A stretch of 35,000 bases of DNA from Penaeus vannamei (lineage: Eukaryota > Arthropoda > Malacostraca > Decapoda > Penaeidae): assembly GCF_042767895.1 (NCBI RefSeq), contig NC_091571.1:30199955-30234954 (forward strand), written 5' to 3'. This document shows positions 11,133-20,857 of this stretch, in pieces. Within the stretch, counting starts at the first letter, position 1. Every line of letters starts with the position of its first letter. The position numbers were made by a program, and so were the translations under genes. Under the pieces are notes generated by a model. The model had not been told where the DNA came from. It was given only the letters and a program-made list of their open reading frames with translations, and made no database searches.

Positions 11133-11708
11133 TTAAATAAACACCACCGGGAGAGGTAAACAATAACGCCCCGAAGAGCTCAAGGATATTTTTAGTTGTT
11201 TATTTTTTATTGTTTTAATTTCTTGATTATCCTGAAGGATTTTGCTGACAGGGATCTTTGCCCAGCCTGGATGAAGACACGGAGCTCGATGTGGAAATAG
11301 GAGAAAAGAGATAGAGAAGAGGGATGAACTAGGAGGAAAGATGAAGAGAGATGTGAACAAAAAGTAAAAATGGAAATAAAATTGGACATATAAAAGAGAA
11401 GCCTGTACAAATAAACGTAAATTACGGACAGTGCGTTGGAAGAAAGAAAAGACGAAGGGGAGGCAAAATGTCAATAAACAGTGCAAAGGCATAAAATGTT
11501 TCATGACACTGCATGGAAGCGGAGCGCGAGTTAATGCGATTTTAATACGGGACGATTCAGCGGACGGGCGCCATATTTGCGCATATAAACAGAATCCAGG
11601 TGCATTTCCCGCGCCAGTTTGAAATGCGAGCAAACAGAGGACAGCGACAGCCAAAACCCGGGATTGCAAGGTAAACATGACCCCTAAACTTGACCTGGAA
11701 TAAGACAT
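11133..11708 (-). CDS. unclassified 191-codon open frame, signal-peptide-like start
   Basis: This is the longest open frame in the window that is not mainly simple repeat. A second Met (residue 11, near 11678) starts a segment that looks like a secretory signal: MFTLQSRVLAVAVLCLLAFQ, then TGAG and a polar stretch. GTCATG gives a purine at -3, and an acceptor-like CTTATTCCAG lies 16 bases upstream of that ATG. The middle of the protein is the complement of a purine tract, hence Phe/Leu/Ser-rich. The C-terminal 43 residues look ordinary again. No domain is recognised. A frame of this length could occur by chance in 70 kb of both strands, and the opposite strand has a competing exon-like stretch (11252-11314). 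Confidence 0.18.
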   Translation of the reverse strand: MSYSRSSLGVMFTLQSRVLAVAVLCLLAFQTGAGNAPGFCLYAQIWRPSAESSRIKIALTRAPLPCSVMKHFMPLHCLLTFCLPFVFSFFQRTVRNLRLFVQASLLYVQFYFHFYFLFTSLFIFPPSSSLFSISFLLFPHRAPCLHPGWAKIPVSKILQDNQEIKTIKNKQLKISLSSSGRYCLPLPVVFI

Positions 11709-11968
11709 AATCGTTGCTTGTAATAAGGAGATAGGGAAAAGTTGGTTCGTCGGCTGCGTTGTGAGGAGGAGGAGAAGTAGGAGAAGGAAGAGGTGGAGGA
11801 GGTACAGTGCGGATTATCGGAGAAGGCTTTTGCCAGAGGAAAAATGCGTATAGAAAGAGAAAGTGTAGGTATAAAGCTGTCCATGTCTCGCAAATAGATA
11901 AGTAAAGACATATATACTAGCTATAGAAATTATCCTTTTATGTCCCAATTTATCCTAATTATGACTTT

Positions 11969-12034
11969 ATCACTCTCACTCACACTCGTACTCGCGCACA
12001 CTCACCCTCACACTCACTCCCACACACTCTCATA
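11969..12034. repeat. degenerate (CACT/CACA)n
   Basis: Imperfect CACTCA and CACACT units, heavily interrupted. Confidence 0.7.
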
Positions 12035-12486
12035 CCGAAGAGCAAAGATTAAAGTAAAACAACGATGACAGAAATGAACAATAAGCGAAAGAGGGAGAGC
12101 TCGGGAAAATTGTGTCAATAGGAAACTGGAGAACAAGCGAAATACAGAAGTGTAATAAGAAAGAGGGGAGTAATGAAAGAAAGTGCGATCTTGGACGACG
12201 AAACTAGAAGAATATGAAGGGGTTAAACAAGGAGTTAAGAGAAGAGGGCATTAAGTGCTATGGCGTCCAGGGCGTGTGATAAAAGGGGTTAATGTTAATG
12301 TTCAAGTTATTTCTGGAAGGGACAGCGACTGAGCGATAGATTTTAAAGTGAGAGAGGTCTTTCATTACGGATCTATGTGTTCTGGCTTCATCACAGGATC
12401 AAGTTCGTAATGAGGATATTTATCATCGTTAACGAGAGAAGAAATTAGTGAGGTTTTAATCCTCTTTCCAATTATTTTCCCCTCAG
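12035..12486. other. unique DNA, no gene seen
   Basis: Purine-leaning unique sequence that ends in a strong pyrimidine tract (12454-12486) leading to the exon candidate described next. Confidence 0.35.
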
Positions 12487-12712
12487 AACACAACCCGAGG
12501 CCTCGCGTCTCTCATCCTCGATTCAGTGAAATTACACAGGATGTTTGCGCATGTGAAGGTTTTATGCGGCACTCAAAGTTAATAAGCGCGCCTGAGAATA
12601 ACAAAACGGAGATATATACGGGAGGGAGAAAGGAAGAGAGGGAGAGTGAAAGGGGAAAGGGAGGGGGAGGAAGAGGGAGAGAGAGAGGGGAGAGATACAG
12701 ACAGACTGACAG
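12487..12712 (+). other. candidate internal exon running into a GA microsatellite
   Basis: The acceptor is excellent: a TTAAT branch-like site, then CCAATTATTTTCCCCTCAG. The donor is GACAG followed by GTAAAG. One frame is open for all 74 codons between two leading and two trailing bases (phase 1 in, phase 2 out). Its first 45 residues are ordinary (begins HNPRPRVSHPRFSEITQDVC). The rest, encoded by the purine tract, is Arg/Glu/Gly-rich. Another frame is open for 31 codons. The minus strand has its own acceptor-like site (GTTATTCTCAG) at about 12593, so the region is ambiguous. No family recognised. Confidence 0.22.
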
Positions 12713-12811
12713 GTAAAGAAAAAAACAATGCGCAGTAAGAGAGGGAGAGAGGGAGAGAGAGGGAGAGGGAGAGAGAGGGAGAGAGAGGGAGAGGGAGAGA
12801 GAGAGAGAGAA
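12618..12811. repeat. GA/GGGA purine tract
   Basis: Two purine segments (12620-12700 and 12735-12811). The second alternates GAGAGG and GGGAGA units irregularly and ends in about eight pure GA units. Confidence 0.85.
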
Positions 12812-13022
12812 TAAAGGAGGCGACGAGAAATTGAAAGTATTTTACGGTCCTCTAAACAATATATGCCAGTCGAAAATCAAATTTTACAATGGACAAGAAA
12901 ATTGAGCTCGTCTGGAAGGGAAAGTGATTTCGTAGTTATCATGATTTCATTCAACAGGACTGATGGCACATTCACCTCGTGATTTTTTCATTGCTAGTGA
13001 TTATTACTTTTCCCTTTTGTGA

Positions 13023-13867
13023 TCATTTCCCCCAAACCGAATTTATGATTTTATACATTGCTGAAAACCTGGACTTGTTTACTATGCAAACTAGTGTATA
13101 CAAAACTTCAATTACATACAGCTTTGATAATCCCCCTCCCTGTTTGGCAATGCAACGCTCTGCAGGCGGGACCACTATACGGCAGCACCGACTTTCGGAT
13201 TCAGTTTGAATAAGAGCGACCGTTAAGACCGTTAACCCACATGGAGCCGTTTCCGGTGAACGATTTAGATGCCAATATTTAAGAGGGAATTGGCCGTAGC
13301 TAGCTGTCGAAATAGAATATTCAAAACGGACAAAATGCCTTAATGAAGCTCTGTCGAAGGCGCGGGAGTGTGAAATGAGAAATCGGTTTTGCCAAAAATG
13401 AAATGTTTGCGTTTGATGTGATTTTGTCTGTTGCCGGAGGGTGCGCTTACCCAAGATTTACTCTCGGTGGGTCATGGCATTGGCTGGACATTAACGACAT
13501 TGCGAATACGAACGATGTGACAAAGGATATTGTGCGTAAAATCGGTTTCACTGTTTTGCAGACTTTGCCATACCATGTATTTTTGTTCTTTTCATTCGAA
13601 AACTCCAGTGACCAATAAGCTCTTTCGACGCTGGGATATTCACTTAGAATTATGAGGGAGTTCTTGCATACTTGTGAAATTCTGAGAAAATATATTATCT
13701 TCAAGAGAAATGAGTTGAAAGTCGTGTGAAGGAGATGAGGTTTGTCGGTTTCATCACAGAACGAAGTCGTTCTCATCCTGAACACGAAATTAATCTTCGA
13801 AACTTCACTTGACTCACCTGACAATCACCCGCACTTTATCTTGCCAATTTTGCTTCCTCTTCATTAT
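13023..13867 (-). CDS. candidate three-exon gene, product unknown
   Basis: Exon 1 (13867-13818): the acceptor is a long pyrimidine tract (TTTCTTTTTTTTTCTTTTCAG) and the donor is perfect (CAG, GTGAGT). Only one of three frames is open, giving MKRKQNWQDKVRVIV after ATA. Exon 2 (13681-13451): acceptor TATTTTCTCAG, donor GG then GTAAGC, 76 open codons. Exon 3 (13350-13023): acceptor after CTCCCGCGCCTTCGACAG, 108 codons to TGA at 13025-13023. Both introns (136 and 100 bases) are phase 2 and the frame stays open across both. Intron 2 has CTCAT/TTCAC branch-like sites. The predicted protein has hydrophobic stretches SFVTSFVFAMSLM and LYVIEVLYTLVCIV that could be membrane segments, and several Cys. 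No domain is recognised and no AATAAA follows. Exon 1 may be internal or hold the start codon. Alternatively this is one decayed frame: exon 2 is also open back through intron 1. Confidence 0.35.
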
Positions 13868-14199
13868 CTGAAAAGAAAAAAAAAAGAAAGGAAATAGCTT
13901 ATATCATTCGAACTCTTTATGATGGTTCATTTAATTCGATTCCCTTGTTATCAATCAGTGCCTGGGCTGTGCCATGACATGCAGCTCGGTTTCCTTAATC
14001 ACGTCAGCCTTGCTCTCCTTGACCATTAATTCGCGTCTTGGCTTATTATCTCCGGCTCGTGTCGTGGTGCAGGCTAGGATTAATTACCTTATTCGCCGTT
14101 TAGTGCGGGCTGATGGGCGGCAGAGTAAATTTAGACAATTTAAGCGCTGCACCTGTGGCCAAGGCGGGAAGGTATGGATGATGCGATATGGATAATGAG

Positions 14200-14201
<2 letters not shown>
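13868..14201. other. unique DNA upstream of the minus-strand gene model
   Basis: Contains the polypyrimidine (minus strand) acceptor tract of exon 1 at 13870-13892. On the minus strand an ATG near 14031 opens a 23-codon hydrophilic frame (MVKESKADVIKETELHVMAQ, three more residues, stop). It has a poor start context and no strong donor, so I do not join it to the downstream exons. Confidence 0.3.
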
Positions 14202-14507
<306 letters not shown>

Positions 14508-14717
14508 GTATGCAGAATACCAGCAATAAATATTATATTTTACGTTGAAGGAGGGCAAAGAATGTGTGGGCCCGTCTTGAGATGAGACGTGAAGATGAAA
14601 TTACCCGATTCTTTTCTAATTAGAATTCAAGACAGACGGAGAAGGCATGCACTTTTTCAATTATGGAAATGGCGCAGTTTTGTGTGTGCAAAAACGCCAT
14701 TTTCTGTTGGGTATCAG

Positions 14718-15042
14718 GTGATTCCTGTCGGTGCTGATACTCTCGTATTTTGTGAAGTAAGCAGATACGGAAATGGAATGAAAGAAAATGTGAATCCCAA
14801 AAAATATAAAGCATCAACAATCCGTTTGGAGACAAAGGTGGTTCAACTCAATTCAACTTCGACCATTCCGCTAAGCTCAGCCAAGATCTTTTCCTGGAGG
14901 ACACGAAGTTAGGGGCAGTGACGTAGGAGCGATTACAGGATATCGTCTGTCGCCCGTGTATGGTGGGTCTCGAGGGGGGGGGGGCGAGGCACCATTAGGA
15001 CGCGGGTTGCATGGAAGTGGTCGATTAGGGGTAAGGAGTTAG
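14718..15042 (+). CDS. candidate two-exon coding segment
   Basis: Exon 1 (14718-14756): preceded by CCATTTTCTGTTGGGTATCAG and followed by GTAAGC. It holds 13 codons, VIPVGADTLVFCE, phase 0 at both ends. The intron is 124 bases and ends GACCATTCCGCTAAGCTCAG with a CTAAG branch-like site. Exon 2 (14881 onward) continues in phase 0 for 50 codons (begins PRSFPGGHEVRGSDVGAITG). It either ends at GGG followed by GTAAGG (15030/15031) or runs four more codons to TAG at 15040-15042. The second half is Gly-rich because of a G11 run. Exon 1 also lies inside a 107-codon frame starting near 14589, so an unspliced reading is possible. No family recognised. Confidence 0.27.
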
Positions 15043-15056
15043 CAAATGGGAGATTA

Positions 15057-15140
15057 AAAGATGTTGTAGGTAGGGGAGGAATGAGAAGAAGGGAGGGGTG
15101 AGAGAGAGGGAGGGAGGAAGGAAGAAAGAAAGAGGTAAGA
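15057..15140. repeat. GGGA/GGAA purine tract
   Basis: Short G/A tract with GGAGG and GAAAG units. Confidence 0.65.
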
Positions 15141-15640
15141 GGAAGCTAGAGACGGCAGAATAAGAGCGAGTGCTAGAAGGAAGTCATCGGTTAAAGCGTC
15201 TGGAGCTGCCTTAAGCGGGACATCCAAAAGGCTCAACAAGTGCAGCTGACGAGGCGGCTGTGCCAAGGCGAGGTCAAGGGAGGGACGCCCGTGATTCGCG
15301 CTCGTCGTCCCCCAAAGGGCGGCGACGGGAGTGCCAGTGACAGGCATTCAAAAGCGAGTGTCAGCGCCAGGGAAGGTGAAGTAGGTCACCCTCAGCGAGG
15401 CGCCTGCAGCCGCGGCGGGTTGCAAGCAGCGCCAGTGATTGCAGGGCCGGGCAGCTGGTCATTATTCACCCTCACGTGGAGTCTCGCGGGACAGGGAGTT
15501 GGAGTTGGTCACGTGGTGTGTCTTACCGGGACTTGATCATGATTCAGAAAGGAGATATTGTTGGCGGAGGAACAAAGGCCATTGTTTCATATCACGGCGG
15601 CCGGAAAGGGAAAGGATATTAATTAATGATTTGGTGCTGG
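15141..15640. other. CpG-rich unique DNA, no gene assigned
   Basis: The 98-codon frame at 15240-15536 is open but the GC-rich context makes stops rare. It lacks matching splice sites or a recognisable domain. Confidence 0.35.
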
Positions 15641-15652
15641 TAATGAGTGCGA

Positions 15653-15694
15653 GGGAGGGAGGGAGGGAGGGAGGGAGACACACACTCGCCCGTT

Positions 15695-15760
<66 letters not shown>

Positions 15761-15811
15761 TAGAGGAATAAAGTGACAGAGCCCCGGGAGCAGGTGTGTG
15801 GGGGGGGGGGG
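15653..15811. repeat. (GGGA)6, (CA)29 and G12 tracts
   Basis: Six GGGA units (15653-15677) are an intramolecular quadruplex candidate. CA repeats occupy 15698-15756 and a run of twelve G lies at 15800-15811. Confidence 0.9.
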
Positions 15812-16303
15812 AGAAGCGAGGCAGAGGGAATATGGTGTGTTGCTCCACAAATAACAAGACTTGATGTGCGAGCTGATTGCGCCGGGGGAAAAGAAGACAA
15901 GGGGCGACACAACTTTAAGAGCCTTCCAAGTTAATCCCGGGAGGACGCCAAGGAGCTGATCTGTATTGACGGTTCGTGCTGCACCGGTGATCGGCGTAAG
16001 CAGGGACGTTGCGCTACAAAGGATTCGCAAAATTGAGCAATCACGAGGCGGGGCCCTTTGTGAGACGGGGGATCAGCGACAGACAGGGCAATGAAAGAGG
16101 AACAGCGCCGAAAGAAGGCCATGAAAATGCCATTATGGAGACGGAAGGGCTCTTGAGAGGAGGGTGGGAAGGGGGGAGGGGGCGGGGGGAACGCCGAAGT
16201 TGAGTCATTGTTCGGATGCGGCCTTGTTATGGCATTCATAATGAACCCATGAATAAACAATAAACGGACAGATGCGGAGGAGACGTTCGGTATGCGAATG
16301 CGG
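15812..16303. other. unique DNA, ambiguous open frame on minus strand
   Basis: A minus-strand frame (16329-15931, 132 codons) includes a pyrimidine tract ending CCTCTCAAG (about 16156) that looks like an acceptor. It has no good donor and no poly(A) signal. I leave it unassigned. Confidence 0.3.
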
Positions 16304-16386
16304 TCTCTTGCTCTCTCTCTCTCGCTCACTCACACACTCACTCACTCGCTCTCTCACTCTCTTTCTCTCCCCCTTGCTGTCTCTCT

Positions 16387-16461
<75 letters not shown>

Positions 16462-16474
16462 AATAATAATAATA
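16304..16474. repeat. CT/CTCA tract, (AT)35, (AAT)5
   Basis: Imperfect CT and CTCA units (16304-16389) run straight into pure AT (16390-16458) and then GATAAT/AAT units. Confidence 0.95.
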
Positions 16475-16740
16475 TGTACAAGTTCCATGAGCTCTAATTG
16501 GTGTGTGACATCCAGAGAAATTTAAACGTGTCGAAGCCTTTCGTGATTTGGAACCTGAAATGAATGTCTGATTTCCTGATTTCACCGTGTTTAGCGGTTA
16601 CCAAATTTCTGATTCATGGACAGCTCGTCGGTGGGACTAATCAAATTTTACCTTATTTTATCCCTGAAGTGCAAGTGAATCGGCAATTAGTATACGCCTG
16701 ATGAGCAGACAACGCAAAGTAAAGATTGAATATTCACGTA
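16475..16740. other. unique DNA, no gene seen
   Basis: AT-rich sequence with no supported exon. A 12-base minus-strand acceptor-donor pair near 16645 is too short to mean anything. Confidence 0.35.
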
Positions 16741-16741
16741 A

Positions 16742-16780
16742 GCGAAGCCACCATGACGGGAGCGTCGTTTGAGGCTTCGC
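16742..16780. repeat. perfect 8-bp inverted repeat around a Kozak-type ATG
   Basis: GCGAAGCC (16742-16749) and GGCTTCGC (16773-16780) pair exactly around 23 bases that contain a smaller GACG/CGTC stem. The loop holds GCCACCATGA, an almost ideal vertebrate-style start context. Confidence 0.55.
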
Positions 16781-16806
16781 GGGACCGAACCTCAAGCCGG
16801 TTATGA
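16753..16806 (+). CDS. 17-codon small ORF in strong start context
   Basis: ATG in the context GCCACC opens MTGASFEASRDRTSSRL and ends at TGA. There is no strong donor inside, so it cannot easily be a spliced first exon. It could be an upstream ORF of an unseen transcript or chance. Confidence 0.12.
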   Translation: MTGASFEASRDRTSSRL

Positions 16807-17242
16807 CAGACGCAGAACGGCCTCTTCGCTAAAATCTCCCACTCGATTGTTAGTGTCGCGGGGAAACGTATAACTGCTCTTAATGTCGCTGCTGAGGCTA
16901 TAATACTCGCTGCACAACTCCGACCTGGAAAAGTTTCTTTCTGATAAATGCCGTCAGTGCTTGGTATACAGTGTTATTCGCCTCATTGTGCAGTCCGTTG
17001 GGCTTTTAAGGCAGACGACGGCATTCCCCCGCCGTGATTTCTAGTTCATGCAGATGAGGATGATGTTGCATGGTAACTTCTCGGTCTGGTGCTTCTGGGG
17101 GTCTCGCTTTGTTTATTTTTGTTTGTTGCACCGCGCGTGGATTAATCTTCCTGTGATGGCGGTTCTCCCACGCGAAAAGCTGTTTTATTTTCCCAAGAGG
17201 TCGCTAAAGCTCTTTGTCCTTGACATTGCCCATGACACATCT

Positions 17243-17263
17243 TCAAGGTCACGGACACCTTGA
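17243..17263. promoter_or_regulatory. TCAAGGTCA site inside a 7-bp stem
   Basis: TCAAGGTCA (17243-17251) matches the monomer site of FTZ-F1/ERR-type nuclear receptors. It is also the left arm of an inverted repeat, TCAAGGT and ACCTTGA, with a 7-base loop. One such site in 35 kb is expected by chance. Confidence 0.2.
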
Positions 17264-17301
17264 CGTCTCCCTCGCTGTTGACTACCACCGCTGCATGCCA
17301 A

Positions 17302-17330
17302 CCCCCCCCCCCTCCCCCACCATGCCCACC
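17302..17330. repeat. C11 run and C-rich stretch
   Basis: Eleven C then TCCCCCACC. It is the polypyrimidine side of a G-rich minus strand. Confidence 0.8.
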
Positions 17331-17432
17331 CACAACACCTCATGGGAATCGAGTCAAAACCTGAATCTCCCCGTCGAGGCCGACTAAAAAGTGGTGTTGA
17401 CTGCTGACTGTCCGACTCGTCGACCAACTCAC

Positions 17433-18202
17433 CTATCGCGTCCCGTGGCCACCTCGGCCAAACTCGTCTGCCAGCGGGAGCAGATCACACAGTTCCCTTG
17501 GACCGATTGACACGCTTTACTTACCGAGGGCGGAGCATGGGTCTTTGCACAGCCCCTCCCCTCCCCTCCCCCGCGCCCACCACCGCATCCCCGCCCCCAA
17601 CCCACGCCAACCCACCGCGCCCACGTTGCCTGCCGCCGCGTCTCCCTGTCGCCCACGCAGCGTTTCTTGCTCGCAGTTTCAGTCGCCATCGGATGGATCT
17701 TCCTCCGATCGGCAAGAACTCCATCGCTTCCAACAGCTGGACACGCCACCGAGCTCACCTCTTCCTTGGGATTCTTGTCCCTCGCTTGCACTCGACCTGC
17801 ATGGCGCCCCTAGCTTGTACGTCTCTTTCCCCCTCCCTTTGCCCTCCGTCTTTACCCCGTGCCCTCTTGCCCACCTTCACAACACGGATGCCCAGGGCGC
17901 CTTCTTTTTGATTTACATTACACGACCGCAAAGTCCAACGCCGATTCCGCCTCTGAACAAACGATTAATTAAATATCACTACAACGCCCGCCGGCTTCAT
18001 ATGTGTGTTTCGATTCTCCAGAGGACACAACAGACTCGATCTATCGGCGTTCGAGCCGAAACATATGGATATTTAAAACGAAAATGATGCGTGCAGAACA
18101 GGTATGGAGGCATCCCGTGTGTTGACCCCGGGAAGAGGTACGTACCTGTTGGGCGCCACCAACCTGCCGCGTCTGCGACTCCGTGCTGGACGAGGTTTCC
18201 AT
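17433..18202 (-). CDS. candidate gene 5' end: ATG exon plus two exons
   Basis: Exon 1 (18202-18146) starts with ATG, has an in-frame TAA six codons upstream and encodes METSSSTESQTRQVGGAQQ. It ends CAACAG followed by GTACGT in phase 0. Exon 2 (17952-17759) follows acceptor TTAATCGTTTGTTCAG after a 193-base intron. Its only fully open frame is the phase-0 one: 64 codons, strongly basic (begins RRNRRWTLRSCNVNQKEG, ends RGTRIPRK). It ends AAGAG followed by GTGAGC. Exon 3 (17467-17433) has acceptor CTCCCGCTGGCAG and donor GATAG then GTGAGT, and is open in the required frame. A further donor, CCCTCG then GTAAGT (about 17517), suggests an alternative middle exon. The ATG context is only fair (C at -3, G at +4). 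No domain is recognised. GC-rich DNA lowers the value of openness, and a plus-strand exon reading (17677-17816) competes. Confidence 0.27.
17677..17816 (+). other. competing plus-strand exon candidate
   Basis: TTTCTTGCTCGCAG precedes 140 bases ending at CTT followed by GTACGT. The 46-codon frame is Ser/Pro-rich (begins FQSPSDGSSSDRQELHRF) and contains TPPSSP, a proline-directed phosphorylation-like motif. It overlaps exon 2 of the minus-strand model, so at most one is right. Confidence 0.14.
18136..18147. other. 12-bp palindrome with a splice donor on each strand
   Basis: AGGTACGTACCT is its own reverse complement, so both strands read AG followed by GTACGT. On the minus strand it ends the ATG exon. 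On the plus strand it follows CCCGGGAAGAG. Confidence 0.6.
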
Positions 18203-18213
18203 GTGTAGGTTGT

Positions 18214-18300
18214 TTATCGATTACGTAAGATTGCCTTTGCTGCGACGCTCATTCCTTCGAATTCAATTTCTTTGGAAACTGGACCCGCAGACCAATCAGC
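18214..18300 (-). promoter_or_regulatory. promoter-like motif group above the ATG exon
   Basis: Just upstream of the minus-strand ATG lie TTATCGAT (7 of 8 bases of the insect DRE) and TTACGTAA (18221-18228), a perfect palindromic PAR-bZIP site. Further up, GACCAATCAGCG (18290 region) fits the NF-Y CCAAT box. The distance from ATG to CCAAT is about 90 bases. Each motif alone is weak; their grouping above a candidate first exon is the argument. Confidence 0.28.
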
Positions 18301-18889
18301 GCGGAGTGTCAAAAGACAAATTGCACGCCCAGCAATTCTCGGCGAATCTCGTTTTGTTTGTTTCTTTTTTCTCCGCCGTGTGACACTGGGAAAGGTGTGT
18401 ATCCCGGCCGGCTTCTTTACCCACGTGGAGGCTTTCCTTGCGCCTGAATATTTACCTCCTTCTGTTGTGATGCAGAATGTGGCGTTTGCTTTAGTGACTC
18501 CCTGTTTATTTTCGTGACATTACTCATCTCGAAAGGTGACTGGACTTTGTTGCCAACATGCTTCTTGCCAGGAACTCCTTGGTGGATTAAAATGGTGTCG
18601 CGCAGATGAGGGAAAACGATAAATTTTATCCCGGCTGATGTAGATGCTGTGTCGTTTGCCGTCTCCTGCTGCCCGTTATCTTCGGCTTTCTATGTTTACC
18701 TCGTTCGTTCATTTGTCCTTTTAGATCGTCTGCGTTTTACGTGTTTTTGAAATGTTTTTGATCCGTTTGTTTCGGTTGTTTCTCTTGGACATCTTTAATA
18801 CTATTTAAAATCTAAATTCTTTCCGATGTACTTAATTGCATTCCCTCCTTTCCATAAAGTCGCATTTTCGTAACTTGATAACTACATCA
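18301..18889. other. unique DNA, T-rich toward the end
   Basis: The plus-strand frame 18272-18517 is open but lacks splice support. An acceptor-like TTGTCCTTTTAG ends at 18725 and is followed by 27 hydrophobic codons that reflect T-richness. Confidence 0.3.
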
Positions 18890-19095
18890 CATAGAAGGGG
18901 CGAACGAGAAGGAAACATAAAAGTATGAGGGTAAGGGAAAAAGGATAAGGGACAGGAGCAGAAAGGGAAGAATCAAGATGATGAGAAAGAGGAGGGCGGG
19001 AAGGTAGAGAGGAGAAGAGAGGAGAGGAGAAAGAGGAGGATGGGAAAGAGAAGGAGATGGAGAATAAGAAGGAGGAGGAGGAGGAGGGACAGAGC
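18890..19095. repeat. purine-rich tract (GGA, GGAA, GAAA)
   Basis: About 200 bases of plus-strand G/A with no stable unit, ending in five GGA triplets near 19072-19088. Confidence 0.7.
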
Positions 19096-19215
19096 CCAGG
19101 TAAAGCAGGTTTTCCCTGTCTTGAGAATCATCCCCGGCTCTGAGGTTTTCCCCGAGTCTTACCCTGTGGAAGTACGCCCTGGGTGTTGGTGTCATTCGCG
19201 AAGGGGGAGGGGGAC

Positions 19216-20180
<965 letters not shown>

Positions 20181-20416
20181 CTCCTTCCCCACACCCTATC
20201 CCCCCTCCTCCTCCTCCTCCTTCCTCCTCCTCCTCCTCTCCCCCGGAATACTCAACGAGAGAGCCATAACTTAGTCAGGTTGACAGAGTTCCCGGGTGGC
20301 TCTGTCGCAGGAGGCCGTCCTGGACGCCTCATCACACGCTTGTCTTAACACGCCATCCAGACCACTGCGAACCCCACCCACTCATGCGCCCACGCCGCCG
20401 CCGCCCACGCCACCGC
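20181..20416. repeat. (CCT)n tract and C-rich CCACGCC segment
   Basis: CCT triplets occupy about 20200-20240. After about 125 unique bases, a CCACCC/CCGCCG-rich stretch follows at 20368-20416. Confidence 0.7.
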
Positions 20417-20533
20417 CTTTGTACTGTCACGCCCACGAGGGTATCTCTGGTTCCCCCGTTTGCTTCCCATGTTATAGTAATGTAAAGTGAAAGTAGAATT
20501 TTGATAGATATGCAGTAGTTTTGATAAATATCC

Positions 20534-20566
20534 AATAATAATAATAATAATAGTAATAATAATAAA
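20534..20566. repeat. (AAT)n microsatellite
   Basis: About ten AAT units with one AGT interruption. Confidence 0.9.
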
Positions 20567-20857
20567 GTGGACACCGGGGATTGGCCAATCTGCTCCGCTG
20601 GCTGTGACGAGAAGGGAAGTTCGATTCGTTGACGAGATTACACTTTTTTTCTTTTACTTTTTAACGACGAAGTAATTAAATGGCTCTAAAGAGGGGGAGG
20701 GGACAGGGGGAGCCGAGTAACAAAGCAAGAATGAAGGGCGTAGCGTAACAAATTTACAACCAGAGTGAGAGAGAGAGAGAGAGACAGGGGTGTAGAGAGA
20801 GATTGAGAGAGTGAAGGGCGTGCCTCAGTTTCGTCTTCAGCGCAACGTGGACGCCCG

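Noticed and set aside
18726..18809. Acceptor-like site followed by 27 hydrophobic codons with spaced Arg, resembling a channel S4 segment
   Set aside because: T-rich DNA gives Phe/Leu-rich translation. There is no donor and no neighbouring channel-like exon.
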